Assembly: GCA_900315505.1 (NCBI GenBank)
Contig: OMZG01000016.1
Location: 1 to 48,920 of the forward strand
Direction of reading: 5' to 3'
Source: an uncultured Lachnospiraceae bacterium
GTDB lineage: Bacteria > Bacillota > Clostridia > Lachnospirales > Lachnospiraceae
DNA: 48,920 nt
This document shows positions 7,622 to 16,398 of the stretch, piece after piece. Position numbers and translations under genes: made by a program. Position 1 is the stretch's first letter; each line of letters opens with the position of its first letter. A model generated the notes under the pieces. The model worked only from the letters and a program-made list of their open reading frames with translations. It was not told the DNA's origin and did no database searches.

Positions 7622-8506
7622 TTAAATTTTCTGAAATCTGCCGCTTGCTCCGCATGGCAGTACCAGTCCGGTTTTTGTCACCGGAAGCCCGACCTCGTCA
7701 GCCTCAATGGTTCCAGGGATTCCTCTGAGCGCAGTCCCAAGCATGTAGTGAAGTACAGCAGGCTGGAGCCCGGTGGTGTATGAATTTACAAGGAAAAACA
7801 GCGGGTCATCTGATAATATTTTTCTGCAGTCGCAGATCAGCGGGTATATCTTTTCTTCTATCTTCCAGACCTCGCCCTTAGGACCACGTCCGTATGACGG
7901 CGGATCCATGATGATCCCGTCATAATGATTGCCTCGTCTGATCTCTCTCTCGACAAACTTCATGCAGTCATCTACGAGCCAGCGGATATGCGCATTTTCA
8001 AGGCCGCTTGAGATAGCGTTTTCATGAGCCCAGGTCACCATGCCTCTGGATGCATCGACATGAGTCACTTCTGCACCGGCCATCGCTGCAGCAACAGTCG
8101 CGCCGCCGGTATAGGCGAAGAGATTCAGGACCTTTATCCTACGGTCAGGATGTTTCTTTTTTTCACTGCCTATTATAGAAGAAAACCATTCCCAGTTGGC
8201 AGCCTGCTCCGGAAACAGACCGGTGTGCTTGAATGAAAACGGTTTCAGGTGAAAGGTCAGCCTGCCTGCCGGAAGCGGATAATGAATAGTCCACTCTTTA
8301 GGCAGATCGAAGAACTCCCACTGACCGCCGCCTTTGTTGCTTCTGTGATAATGAGCGTTTATTTTTTTCCATTCCGGTCCCTTCGGAGTATTCCAGATCA
8401 CCTGCGGGTCCGGCCGCTGCAATATATACTTTCCCCAGCGTTCCAGCTTGTCACCATCTGAGGTATCGATCACTTCATAATCAGTCCATCTGTCTGCCAG
8501 ATACAT
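7622..8506 (-). CDS. Class I SAM-dependent methyltransferase (RlmI/RlmK-like catalytic domain)
   Basis: A 294-residue protein with a Rossmann-type methyltransferase fold. Motif I is LNLFAYTGGATVAAAMAG (SAM-binding loop), motif II has THVDASRGMVTWA, and motif IV is IIMDPPSYGRGPKGE; the DPPSYG form is typical of the RlmI/RlmK group of RNA base methyltransferases. The N-terminal part (DGDKLERWGKYILQRPDPQ, HPLP-like segments) matches standalone members of this group, which lack a PUA domain. Likely target: RNA or an unknown nucleic acid; not determinable here. It is convergent with thrS and upstream of the same-strand yigZ by 36 bp, so the two may be cotranscribed from the 9241 region. Confidence 0.8.
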   Translation of the reverse strand: MYLADRWTDYEVIDTSDGDKLERWGKYILQRPDPQVIWNTPKGPEWKKINAHYHRSNKGGGQWEFFDLPKEWTIHYPLPAGRLTFHLKPFSFKHTGLFPEQAANWEWFSSIIGSEKKKHPDRRIKVLNLFAYTGGATVAAAMAGAEVTHVDASRGMVTWAHENAISSGLENAHIRWLVDDCMKFVEREIRRGNHYDGIIMDPPSYGRGPKGEVWKIEEKIYPLICDCRKILSDDPLFFLVNSYTTGLQPAVLHYMLGTALRGIPGTIEADEVGLPVTKTGLVLPCGASGRFQKI

Positions 8507-8542
8507 ATGTAAACCATCCTTTCATTTCCGCAATTATTAACT

Positions 8543-9184
8543 TCAAATGCTGATGACTTCCCCATCCACAATTCCATACTCCTGCTCATCACCCCAGTCG
8601 GGCGAAGCCTTCCCGGCGGTGATCTCTGCTAAGTGCTTCTCTACAAGCGGCTTCAGTTCAGAAGGAACCATCAGATGAAGAGTCACCCCTGTACCGTACT
8701 CAGTGCCGGTGCGGGGGATTCTGTTCTCATTGAAAAAGTAGTCGGCTTTCCCGTATTCATTGTAGTCGAGGGTGACAGTGAGCGGGAAGCCTGAGTGAAG
8801 CTCCATCAGGGAAGCATCATCGAGAGCCTCCTGTGCAGCAGAGGTGTAAGCACGGATCAGACCGCCGACACCGAGCAGGATGCCGCCGAAGTACCGGACG
8901 ACAGCCACGAGGCAGTGATCGAGTCCCAGATGCACGAGCACATCGGTGATCGGCCTTCCGGCAGAACCCTGCGGCTCGCCATCGTCAGATGACTTCACCA
9001 GGCCATCGATCACATAAGCATAGCAGACATGCCGTGCGTCATAGTGCTTTTTTCTAATCTCAGTAATCTTATCAACGGCTTCATCCGCAGAATCGACGGA
9101 GATCGCGAATCCCAGGAACCGCGACTTCTTCTCCACAATCTCTGAAGAGCCGTCATCTATAATTCTGTACATAATAGTCTCCAA
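8543..9184 (-). CDS. YigZ/IMPACT family protein
   Basis: A 213-residue protein of the YigZ (UPF0029, IMPACT) family. Signature segments are KKSRFLGFAISV at the start, HYDARHVCYAYVID, SSDDGEPQGSAGRPI and VVRYFGGILLGVGGLIRAY. A short C-terminal domain follows. The family's biochemical role in bacteria is not settled; eukaryotic IMPACT modulates Gcn2. The start at 9184 (ATG, SD TTGGAG) sits divergent to the PBP gene. The methyltransferase follows on the same strand. Confidence 0.9.
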   Translation of the reverse strand: METIMYRIIDDGSSEIVEKKSRFLGFAISVDSADEAVDKITEIRKKHYDARHVCYAYVIDGLVKSSDDGEPQGSAGRPITDVLVHLGLDHCLVAVVRYFGGILLGVGGLIRAYTSAAQEALDDASLMELHSGFPLTVTLDYNEYGKADYFFNENRIPRTGTEYGTGVTLHLMVPSELKPLVEKHLAEITAGKASPDWGDEQEYGIVDGEVISI

Positions 9185-9240
9185 TTGAACAGATGGACGA
9201 CGTGAAGGACTCCCTGCATGGCTGACATGTCAGGTAACAT

Positions 9241-9273
9241 CTTTATTATAACAGCAACTTCTGATATAATAAA
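9241..9273. promoter_or_regulatory. Symmetrical divergent promoter between yigZ and the PBP gene
   Basis: CTTTATTATA (9241-9250) and TATAATAAAG (9264-9273) are perfect 10-bp inverted repeats 13 bp apart. On the plus strand they give an extended -10 (TGATATAAT, 9261-9269) and on the minus strand TATAAT (9245-9250), each with TTTATT as a weak -35. The plus-strand start point would fall almost on ATG 9278. Confidence 0.4.
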
Positions 9274-9277
9274 GGGC

Positions 9278-11776
9278 ATGAATTACGGCAGAGACTACGT
9301 GGAGTATTACATATCGCCGAAGTCGAAGGACAGGCGTTCCACCATAAGGAAATTCAGCACATCCCTCATCAAGACACTGCTTATCCTGATACTCGTAGTG
9401 ATAGCGGTCGGAATCGGGGGATTCATATATTATGCGAAGACGCAGATAGATGAGCTGCCGGATGCGTCGCATATCAGCGTGGAGCCAGAGGGCAAGGGGA
9501 GTACCGTCCTCGATGCAAAAGGGAACAGGATAGCCACGCTTTCGCTCAAAAGCGCGGACAGCGAGCGGGTGAGCATCTGGGAGATCCCGAAGGATCTGCA
9601 GCACGCCTTTGTCGCGATCGAGGATTCGAGATACTACAGACACAATGGAGTGGATGTCAGAGGAGTCATCAGGGCGGCGTTCCAGGGCCTCGTGAATGGC
9701 GGACATTTCTCGCAGGACGCGAGCACGATCACCCAGCAGATGATCGCAAATAATTATTTCTCCACGAAGACAAATGGGCACACCTTCTCGGCGAGAGTCG
9801 GCAGGAAGATACAGGAGCAGTATCTGGCACTGCAGGTCGAGAAGCGGATGACGAAGGACGAGATCCTGGAAAGCTATCTGAATTACGTCAACCTCGGCGG
9901 CGATACCCTCGGAGTGGAGGCCGCCTCAGAGAAATATTTCAATAAAAGAGTGAGCACACTGACCCTCTCGGAGTGTGCCGTGATAGCAGCGGCCGCCGGT
10001 GATACCTCGAGGTACAATCCGGTGGATCATCCGAAGACCAATTCCATCCGCAGGGAAAAGGTCCTCAGTGCGATGCTCGATCAGGGATATATCACGACAG
10101 CTGAGTACAAGCAGGCGATGGATGATAATGTGTATAAGCGCATCTCCAGGGGGAATGAGAATTACGGCAGCAGCGCATCATACTTCGTCGAGGCAATGAC
10201 GGAGCAGGTGATACGCGACCTGATGGACAGGCAGGGACTCTCCGCGACAGAGGCATATATCAGGCTCTATACCGGAGCACTCACTATTCACACGACCCAG
10301 GATTCGAGGGTACAGCGGATAGCAGAGCATGAGATAAATAATGCCGACAACTATTCATCCGGCGCGAGGTATTCGTTTACCTTTACGCTGACTGTGATAA
10401 AGGACGGAGAGACGAAGAACTATTCAGAGAGGTCGATGCTTCGCTACTATGAGAAAAATGGTTTCGGAAATAATATAGATTTCTCGACGAAAAAGGAAGC
10501 CGAGGCAGCCTATGCGGCCTACAGGGCAGAGGTGACGAAAGGCGGCAGGATACCGAAGGGCGGAGAGCACATAGTCTATACGCTTCAGCCACAGGCAGCT
10601 ATGACGATCATCGACCAGCAGACCGGCAGGGTAAGAGCGATAGTCGGAGGCCGGGGCGAGAAGGCAGGAGAGAGGTCTCTAAACCGTGCCTGCGACATCA
10701 CCAGGCAGCCCGGCGATACGATGAAGATCCTCTCAACCTACGCACCGGCACTCGATGCAGGCGGCATGACACTGGCATCGGTTGAGGATGATGCGCCTTC
10801 AGCATTCCAGAATGGGGCAAAGATACGCAATGCAAACGACCGGTACGGCGGCTTCACGACGCTCCGCGAGGCGATCACGGATTCGGTGAATGTGGTCGCA
10901 GTCAGGGTGCTTACGGATATAGGCACGGGCATCGGCTATCAGTATGTGAAGGATTTCGGCATATCGACGCTGAAGGAGGGAGATAATAATCAGGCGCTGG
11001 CTCTGGGAAATGTAGTATCCGGCGTGAAGAATTGCGAGCTCGCTGCAGCTTATGCGACGATAGCAAATGGCGGCATATACCACAGGCCGGTTTACTATAC
11101 GACTGTGGAGGACGCATCCGGCAACAGGATACTGGACACGACAGACAGAGAGGGCAAGCGGGTGCTGAAGACGACGACGGCCTGGCTTCTGACATCAGCA
11201 ATGCAGGATTCGATGACCGGTGGAAATGGCAGGAAGGCGTCATTTACAGGGATGAGAGTTGCAGGAATGAGCGGCACATCCGATAATGACAGGGATGCTG
11301 TATTCGCGGGCTTCACGCCGTACTATACCTGCGTGATCTGGGGAGGAAATGATGACAATACTCCGCAGGGCTCGACCGCATACGCGCAGAATATCTGGAA
11401 GTCCGTGATGATCCAGATACATTCGACGAAGGAGGAAAAGGGCTTCGTGATCCCGGAAGGAATCATAGAGAAAAGAGTATGCAGGAAGTCGGGAAAGGTG
11501 CCGGTAGAGGGAGTCTGCGACCACGATCCGAGAGGAAATATGGTGTATGCAGAGTTCTTCGAGGAGGGCACAGAGCCGACAGAGAGCTGTGATCATCATA
11601 TCAGTCTCACGATCTGCACGGAGTCAGGGCTGCCTGCAACGGAGTACTGTCCGCATACCCGGGAGAAGGTCTTCATCACCGGCGGCGACATGGACACGGA
11701 TGACGGAAAGTACCTCGTAGACCCGGCGATCATCAACAAGACCTGTAATATTCACACCGGCCCGAAAAAAATGTAA
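9278..11776 (+). CDS. Class A penicillin-binding protein, intact glycosyltransferase, degenerate transpeptidase
   Basis: A PBP1A-type protein of 832 residues. A short cytoplasmic tail precedes one membrane helix (LIKTLLILILVVIAVGIGGF). The GT51 domain is well conserved: AIEDSRYYRHNGVD (E115 catalytic), STITQQMIANNYF, and YFNKRVSTLTLSECA. It should polymerise lipid II. The transpeptidase domain keeps SVN (S536, N538), but the acylation motif SxxK reads DTMK (Asp480 instead of Ser) and KTG reads MSG (664-666). The C-terminus has Cys-rich repeats (KSGKVPVEGVC, ESGLPATEYC) usual in clostridial PBP1. Start: ATG 9278 gives MNYGR, as remembered for relatives; ATG 9218 (SD AAGGA) would add 20 residues encoded by the promoter region. 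Cross-linking and beta-lactam acylation are predicted lost. Confidence 0.88.
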   Translation: MNYGRDYVEYYISPKSKDRRSTIRKFSTSLIKTLLILILVVIAVGIGGFIYYAKTQIDELPDASHISVEPEGKGSTVLDAKGNRIATLSLKSADSERVSIWEIPKDLQHAFVAIEDSRYYRHNGVDVRGVIRAAFQGLVNGGHFSQDASTITQQMIANNYFSTKTNGHTFSARVGRKIQEQYLALQVEKRMTKDEILESYLNYVNLGGDTLGVEAASEKYFNKRVSTLTLSECAVIAAAAGDTSRYNPVDHPKTNSIRREKVLSAMLDQGYITTAEYKQAMDDNVYKRISRGNENYGSSASYFVEAMTEQVIRDLMDRQGLSATEAYIRLYTGALTIHTTQDSRVQRIAEHEINNADNYSSGARYSFTFTLTVIKDGETKNYSERSMLRYYEKNGFGNNIDFSTKKEAEAAYAAYRAEVTKGGRIPKGGEHIVYTLQPQAAMTIIDQQTGRVRAIVGGRGEKAGERSLNRACDITRQPGDTMKILSTYAPALDAGGMTLASVEDDAPSAFQNGAKIRNANDRYGGFTTLREAITDSVNVVAVRVLTDIGTGIGYQYVKDFGISTLKEGDNNQALALGNVVSGVKNCELAAAYATIANGGIYHRPVYYTTVEDASGNRILDTTDREGKRVLKTTTAWLLTSAMQDSMTGGNGRKASFTGMRVAGMSGTSDNDRDAVFAGFTPYYTCVIWGGNDDNTPQGSTAYAQNIWKSVMIQIHSTKEEKGFVIPEGIIEKRVCRKSGKVPVEGVCDHDPRGNMVYAEFFEEGTEPTESCDHHISLTICTESGLPATEYCPHTREKVFITGGDMDTDDGKYLVDPAIINKTCNIHTGPKKM

Positions 11777-11783
11777 AAAGTGC

Positions 11784-11811
11784 TTGCATTTTTCTCTGAA
11801 ACGTGTATAAT
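11784..11811 (+). promoter_or_regulatory. Promoter of tRNA-Gln
   Basis: TTGCAT (11784-11789), 16 bp, TATAAT (11806-11811), 20 bp before the tRNA. Confidence 0.75.
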
Positions 11812-11830
11812 AGTTTCTGTTGTCAGTCAT

Positions 11831-11902
11831 TGGCCCATAGCCAAACGGTAAGGCAGCGGACTCTGACTCCGTCATTTCAAGGTTCGAATCCTTGTGGGCC
11901 AG
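11831..11902 (+). tRNA. tRNA-Gln (anticodon CTG)
   Basis: The 7-bp acceptor stem TGGCCCA/TGGGCCA is closed. The D arm is AGCCAAACGGTAAGGCA, the anticodon loop CTCTGAC carries CTG (11863-11865), and the T arm is GGTTCGAATCC. The discriminator is G; the CCA end is not encoded. It has its own promoter and terminator. Confidence 0.96.
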
Positions 11903-11912
11903 CTATTTTTAG

Positions 11913-11940
11913 AAGGAATCGCGAAAGCGGTTCCTTTTTT
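11913..11940 (+). terminator. Terminator of tRNA-Gln
   Basis: AAGGAATCGC (11913-11922), GAAA tetraloop, GCGGTTCCTT (11927-11936), then T residues. Confidence 0.9.
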
Positions 11941-11983
11941 CGTATTCAGAGAGTGTCTGCGAATGCATTGCTCTCTTAATTAA

Positions 11984-12012
11984 TTGCAACGCTCTTTTAT
12001 AAATGATACAAT
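11984..12012 (+). promoter_or_regulatory. Promoter of the thioesterase-uridylyltransferase-glycosyltransferase operon
   Basis: TTGCAA (11984-11989), 17 bp, TACAAT (12007-12012), about 68 bp before the first start codon. Confidence 0.65.
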
Positions 12013-12079
12013 ATACGAAAATATAAAAGAGATGCATTTACTACATGGAATATAATAGTTTCGAAGAAAGGTCCAACCA

Positions 12080-12814
12080 ATGTATGAAATACAGACCCGC
12101 GTCGGGTTTTCAACTACAGATGAGAATCTCCGCCTGCCGCTGACGGGGATCATCAATCTACTGCAGGACTGCGCCACCTTCCACTCGCAGGATACCTGCT
12201 ATACATCACAGTGGCTGAAGGAGAATCACAGGGCCTGGTTCGTCACGGACTGGCAGGTGAGACTGCACAAGCCGATCAATATGGGCGACAACGTGACAGT
12301 CAGGACATATCCGTACAATGCCCGCGGGATGCTGGCATCGAGGTACTTCACGATCACTGACTGGAACGAGACCCCGTTCGTCACAGCGAATTCCCTGTGG
12401 ATATATATGGATCTCGACAAGATGGCCCCGACCCGCACACCGGACGAGATGTTTAGCACCTATGGAGTCAGCGCGCCGCCGACAGAGGAGTTCGGCAAGA
12501 GAAAAATACAGTTCAGCGGAGAAATGGAGACACTGGCATCGATCAGGGTGGATGAGACAATGATCGATTCGAATTCCCATGTGAACAATGGGAAGTACGT
12601 GTCGATAGCGGAGCATTTTCTCTCGAAGGAGGGTGTCTTCAATTTCTTCAGGATAGAATACAGGAACCAGGCACATCTCGGGGATCAGATGATCGTCAGG
12701 AGAGGTCATGAAGAGGGCAGAGTGTATATAGATATCACGGACGATGAGAACACGCCGTTTATGAGGCTTGAGGCAGTAAATGAAGACAGAAGTAACACCG
12801 GTAGCAACGCTTAG
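12080..12814 (+). CDS. Acyl-ACP thioesterase (FatA/FatB-like double hotdog)
   Basis: A 244-residue bacterial acyl-ACP thioesterase; it releases fatty acids from acyl carrier protein in the cytoplasm. The first hotdog half starts YEIQTRVGFSTTDENLRLPL with LQDCATFHSQD; WFVTDWQVRL and SLWIYMDLDKMAPTRTPDE follow. The second half holds DSNSHVNNGKYV (about 165-176), matching the catalytic D-x-N-x-H-V-N-N signature known from plant enzymes. The start ATG 12080 has SD GAAAGG. Its last 35 bp overlap the next gene, suggesting translational coupling with a sugar-nucleotide enzyme, an odd functional pairing. Confidence 0.9.
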   Translation: MYEIQTRVGFSTTDENLRLPLTGIINLLQDCATFHSQDTCYTSQWLKENHRAWFVTDWQVRLHKPINMGDNVTVRTYPYNARGMLASRYFTITDWNETPFVTANSLWIYMDLDKMAPTRTPDEMFSTYGVSAPPTEEFGKRKIQFSGEMETLASIRVDETMIDSNSHVNNGKYVSIAEHFLSKEGVFNFFRIEYRNQAHLGDQMIVRRGHEEGRVYIDITDDENTPFMRLEAVNEDRSNTGSNA

Positions 12815-13850
12815 GCTAGATGAATTCAATATGAAAAGGGACACCTTCCGCAGGGCAGGCCTCGAGGCCATAGACCGTGGGGAGGTAGCACTGCTGCTGC
12901 TCGCTGGCGGCATGGGCACGAGACTCGGATATGACGGCCCGAAGGGCACATATCCGATAGAGGCTGATAAGTCGATCTTCGCCTGCCTTTTTGATAATCT
13001 GCGCGAGGAGATCGGGGACCGGAGCATACCATTTTTCGTGATGACCTCGGACAAGAATGACGAGGCCACCAGGGCATTTTTCGAGGAGAAAAATTATTTC
13101 GGCTATGACCCGTCACAGATATGTTTCTATAGGCAGGAAATGGCGCAGGCCACGGACTTCGACGGAGCACCGCTCTATGAGGATGTGAATGTGCCGGCGA
13201 CATCCCCGAACGGGAATGGAGGATTTTTCAAATCGCTCATCAAGGCAGGCTACAGGAAGAAGCTCGAAGGCGTGAGGTGGCTCAATGTCTTCGGAGTGGA
13301 TAATGTGCTGGCAAAAATAGCAGACCCGGAATTCATAGGGGCGCTGATCTGCGAGGGGAAGCATGCAGGAGTGAAGGCAGTCATGAAGACCGGCCCTGAT
13401 GAGAAGGTCGGAGTCGTGTGCGCGAGGAACGGCAGACCGTCGGTCATCGACTATACCCAGATGACAGAGGAGATGTGCAATGAGAGGGATAAGGACGGCA
13501 ATCTCGTCTATGCAGCAGGCGTGACGGTGAACTATCTTTTTGATACTTCAATACTTTTAAGCACATTGAATGAGGGACTGCCGGTGCATAAGGTCGAGAA
13601 AAAGATCCCGTATCTCTCAGATATACACGGCCGTCCGTGGAGACTCGGGAGCGAGCCGGGAGAGCATATAGAGCCGACGGAGCCTAACGGGTACAAGTAT
13701 GAGATCATGATCACTGATCTGATCGAGGATTTTCCGGATTTCCTGCCGGTAGAGGTAGAGAGGGAGAAGGAATTCGCGCCTGTGAAGAATCTGCATGGTG
13801 TGGATTCGGTTGACAGCGCAAGGGAACTCCTGAAGAGGAATGGAAAGTAA
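12780..13850 (+). CDS. UDPGP-type uridylyltransferase (UTP-glucose-1-P or UDP-GlcNAc pyrophosphorylase), short N-terminus
   Basis: A 356-residue eukaryotic-type UDP-sugar pyrophosphorylase; it joins UTP with a sugar-1-phosphate. Visible motifs: the nucleotide loop LLLLAGGMGTRLGYDGPKGTYPI (about 37-59, split here by length), FFVMTSDKND, SPNGNGGFFKSL, WLNVFGVDNVLAKIADP and VEKKIPYLSD. Clostridial homologues usually have a helical N-terminal segment of about 70 residues before the AGG loop that is missing here; a TAA at 12777-12779 stands directly before ATG 12780, so the frame cannot extend. SD TTGAGG lies inside the thioesterase gene (35-bp overlap). It overlaps the glycosyltransferase start (TAATG). 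Sugar specificity cannot be read; context suggests supply for a cell-wall glycan. Confidence 0.87.
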   Translation: MKTEVTPVATLRLDEFNMKRDTFRRAGLEAIDRGEVALLLLAGGMGTRLGYDGPKGTYPIEADKSIFACLFDNLREEIGDRSIPFFVMTSDKNDEATRAFFEEKNYFGYDPSQICFYRQEMAQATDFDGAPLYEDVNVPATSPNGNGGFFKSLIKAGYRKKLEGVRWLNVFGVDNVLAKIADPEFIGALICEGKHAGVKAVMKTGPDEKVGVVCARNGRPSVIDYTQMTEEMCNERDKDGNLVYAAGVTVNYLFDTSILLSTLNEGLPVHKVEKKIPYLSDIHGRPWRLGSEPGEHIEPTEPNGYKYEIMITDLIEDFPDFLPVEVEREKEFAPVKNLHGVDSVDSARELLKRNGK

Positions 13851-15181
13851 TGCAGCTCGAGAAGATCCGCTTTTCAATAATCATAGGAGCGTATGAGACG
13901 AATGCCATTTTTTTCAGGCAGGCGATAGAATCGGCTGTCGCACTCCGCTGGAAGAATCTCGAGATCCATGTGCTCGATGCCTGTCCGGGTGCGGGGCTCG
14001 AGGCAGTCACGAGGAAGACAGCGAAGGATGATCCGAGGGCTGAGTATCACACGATCCGCCCGAAGGGGTCACTGGCGGATGTCTGGAATGCGGGGATCAG
14101 AATGGCGAGGGGAGACTATCTTATTTTCCTGGGACTCACCGACAGGCTCAATACCATGATCCTGCGCTATCTGAGCGACTATATCTCCGGCCATCCGGAT
14201 GATGAGATCATCTACACGGATCATGACGAGATAAAGGACGGAAGCCGCACAAATCCGTATTTTCTACCTGATTTCAATAAGGAGCTTCTGCTCGGAAGCA
14301 ATTATATAGGAGACACCTTCATCGTGAAGCGTTCTGCGCTCGCGAGGACCGGGCAGTTCAACAGGCAGCTGACCTTCGCATTTGCGTATGAATTTTTCCT
14401 AAGGGCAATGTCGCGCGGGGTGAGGTTCGGCCATGTGAGCGCGCTGCTGTGGCACCGCATGGTGTATGACATGCCTGATGGCAGCGAGCTGCGTGAGCTC
14501 ACCAGACGCAGCCTGCGGGAGCATATCACCGTGGTATCGGCGTATTTCAATCAGGCCGGAGTCAGGGCACGGGTCAGCGGGGGAATATCGGGCGATTCAT
14601 GGCAGGTGAGATACGACGGCAGCGAATACGAGGCGCATAAGTCAGATGTGCTCCTGGTGAAAAATGGCCGCGTCAGGGTCATTACGAGAAAGGCTGCTGA
14701 GATCCTGTATGGATATGTGGCCCAGCCTGATATCGCGATTGCGGCAGGCAAATTCGTCCACGGGACACACATTCACAACTGCGGATATATTTATGATAAG
14801 AATGGTGTGACCTATCCGGCGTGCCACAGTCAGAGCGTCTTTTCGTCGGGGCTCTATGGACGGAATGTGACGGCCCAGGACGTGTCTATGGTGGACTTCT
14901 CATTCTGCATGGTGGATGCGGTTTTTTTCAGAAGATGCGGCGGCTTCGACCGGAGACTCAGGGGCGATGACATGTTTCTCGACCTATGCCTGAAGGCGCG
15001 GGCAGGAGGCATGAGAGTCGTATTCGTGCCGCAGGTAGTATGCATGCGCCCGGGGACGAATGAGACGAGCGAGGAGGCGTCGAGGCAGATCATGCGTGAC
15101 AAGTGGAAGAAAACGATCACGGCCGGTGATCCGTGCTACAACAGGAATCTCCCGATGGGCATGGACAACTACTATCTGTAG
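13850..15181 (+). CDS. Glycosyltransferase, GT2-type (GT-A fold), two-part
   Basis: A 443-residue protein. The first half is a GT2 domain: FSIIIGAYETNAIFFRQAIES, LADVWNAGIRMARGDYLIFL, and a metal-binding motif YTDHDE (about 121-126). The second half (about 300-440) repeats GT2-like end features: MVDAVFFRRCGGFDRRLRGDDMFLDLCLKA (split in two strands) and a VVFVPQVVC strand, as in O-antigen or rhamnan-type transferases. No membrane helix is seen, so it is probably a cytoplasmic enzyme acting at the membrane. It starts at ATG 13850 in a TAATG overlap with the uridylyltransferase, which could provide its UDP-sugar donor. Acceptor and product are unknown. Confidence 0.85.
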   Translation: MQLEKIRFSIIIGAYETNAIFFRQAIESAVALRWKNLEIHVLDACPGAGLEAVTRKTAKDDPRAEYHTIRPKGSLADVWNAGIRMARGDYLIFLGLTDRLNTMILRYLSDYISGHPDDEIIYTDHDEIKDGSRTNPYFLPDFNKELLLGSNYIGDTFIVKRSALARTGQFNRQLTFAFAYEFFLRAMSRGVRFGHVSALLWHRMVYDMPDGSELRELTRRSLREHITVVSAYFNQAGVRARVSGGISGDSWQVRYDGSEYEAHKSDVLLVKNGRVRVITRKAAEILYGYVAQPDIAIAAGKFVHGTHIHNCGYIYDKNGVTYPACHSQSVFSSGLYGRNVTAQDVSMVDFSFCMVDAVFFRRCGGFDRRLRGDDMFLDLCLKARAGGMRVVFVPQVVCMRPGTNETSEEASRQIMRDKWKKTITAGDPCYNRNLPMGMDNYYL

Positions 15182-15184
15182 CGA

Positions 15185-15213
15185 TTGACAAACAGAATGA
15201 ATCGGGGTATGAT
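15185..15213 (+). promoter_or_regulatory. Promoter of the LCP gene pair
   Basis: TTGACA (15185-15190), 17 bp, TATGAT (15208-15213); start near 15220, with the LCP ATG at 15248. Confidence 0.8.
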
Positions 15214-15247
15214 TCAGAGGTTATGAAACTTTTTTGCGAGGAAAAAT

Positions 15248-16387
15248 ATGAGCGGTAAGGCAAAAGCGCATAGAAAAAGAAACAGGATCATCCTCATCGT
15301 AGAGCTTGTTATCCTGCTGGTGCTTCTGGCTGCACTCTTCGTCTGGCTGAAATTCGGCATGATCAATTTCAGGGATATCGGCGAGGTGAAGCCGGGCGCG
15401 ATATCGAAGAAGACTGAGAAGACCCTGAGCGGGTACACGAATTTCATGGTGTTCGGCGTGGACAACCGCCGTGCCGGGAATTATGATACAGGCAATACAG
15501 ATGTCCAGATCATCGTGAGCATCAATAACGATACGAAGAAGATCCGCATGGCTTCACTCTATCGTGATACGATCGTTGATATCGACCCGACAGGCAATTC
15601 CAAGTTTGCCAAGTGTAATGCAGCATACGCATACGGCGGCGAGAAAGAGGCCATGGAGATGGTCAATGAGAATCTCGAACTGAATCTCGACAAGTTCGTG
15701 ACAGTGGATTTCCGTGCGGTATCTGATGTGGTCGATGATGTCGGTGGTCTCGAGATCAATGTGACACCTGCAGAGCTTCAGGCACTGAATGCGAAGCCTC
15801 TCGTGCAGGAGGTTGCGCGTGCTTCGGGCAAGACTCCGAAGCTGGTGACTAAGTCAGGGCTTCAGACGCTCAATGGTGACCAGGTGACGGCGTACTGCCG
15901 TATCAGGCATACGGCCGGCGGGGATTTCACCCGTGCATCGAGGCAGAGAGAGGTCATGAACCTGCTTCTGCAGAAGGTAAAGGGCGCATCTGTTTCAGAG
16001 CTGAATAAGATATTAGACGATGTCCTTCCGAAGATCTCGACGAATTTCTCGGCGACACAGATCCTTTCGATAGCTACGGCTGCGAAGTCATATTCTATAG
16101 ATAAGTCATTCGGTTTCCCGTTTGACAAGACTACAGCCACGATCAATCCATACGGCTCCATTGTCATCCCGTGCACCCTTGCCACGAATGTGGAGAAGCT
16201 TCATCAGAGGATGTTTGATGAGGAGAGCTACACCCCGAATAATGTAGTAAATTCCATCAGCCGCCAGATCGTGACTATCACCGGGAAGACCGAGCAGAGC
16301 GACGTGGACTTCAGCAGTTCCGAGAATAATAAGGGAATTGACGATACCGGGACTACGTCGGAGAGTACGACTACAACCACACAATAA
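15248..16387 (+). CDS. LytR-CpsA-Psr (LCP) family protein, first of tandem pair
   Basis: A 379-residue membrane protein. A basic N-terminus (KAHRKRNR) precedes one membrane helix (IILIVELVILLVLLAALFVW), then an extracellular LCP domain: YTNFMVFGVDNR, TDVQIIVSINNDTKKIRMAS, LYRDT and the phosphate-binding Arg region CRIRHTAGGDFTRASRQRE. LCP enzymes transfer undecaprenyl-linked glycopolymers such as teichoic acids or capsule to peptidoglycan. The C-terminal tail is Ser/Thr-rich. The gene is 11 bp before a close paralogue, shares its layout, and follows a glycosyltransferase, in line with wall-polymer attachment. SD GAGGAAAA. Confidence 0.92.
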   Translation: MSGKAKAHRKRNRIILIVELVILLVLLAALFVWLKFGMINFRDIGEVKPGAISKKTEKTLSGYTNFMVFGVDNRRAGNYDTGNTDVQIIVSINNDTKKIRMASLYRDTIVDIDPTGNSKFAKCNAAYAYGGEKEAMEMVNENLELNLDKFVTVDFRAVSDVVDDVGGLEINVTPAELQALNAKPLVQEVARASGKTPKLVTKSGLQTLNGDQVTAYCRIRHTAGGDFTRASRQREVMNLLLQKVKGASVSELNKILDDVLPKISTNFSATQILSIATAAKSYSIDKSFGFPFDKTTATINPYGSIVIPCTLATNVEKLHQRMFDEESYTPNNVVNSISRQIVTITGKTEQSDVDFSSSENNKGIDDTGTTSESTTTTTQ

Positions 16388-16398
16388 AGGGAAAGTAA

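Noticed and set aside
12206-13069. Long open frame on the minus strand (287 codons) opposite the thioesterase and uridylyltransferase genes
   Set aside because: Composition shows no domain or family motif, and both plus-strand genes are clearly real; it is an antisense shadow.
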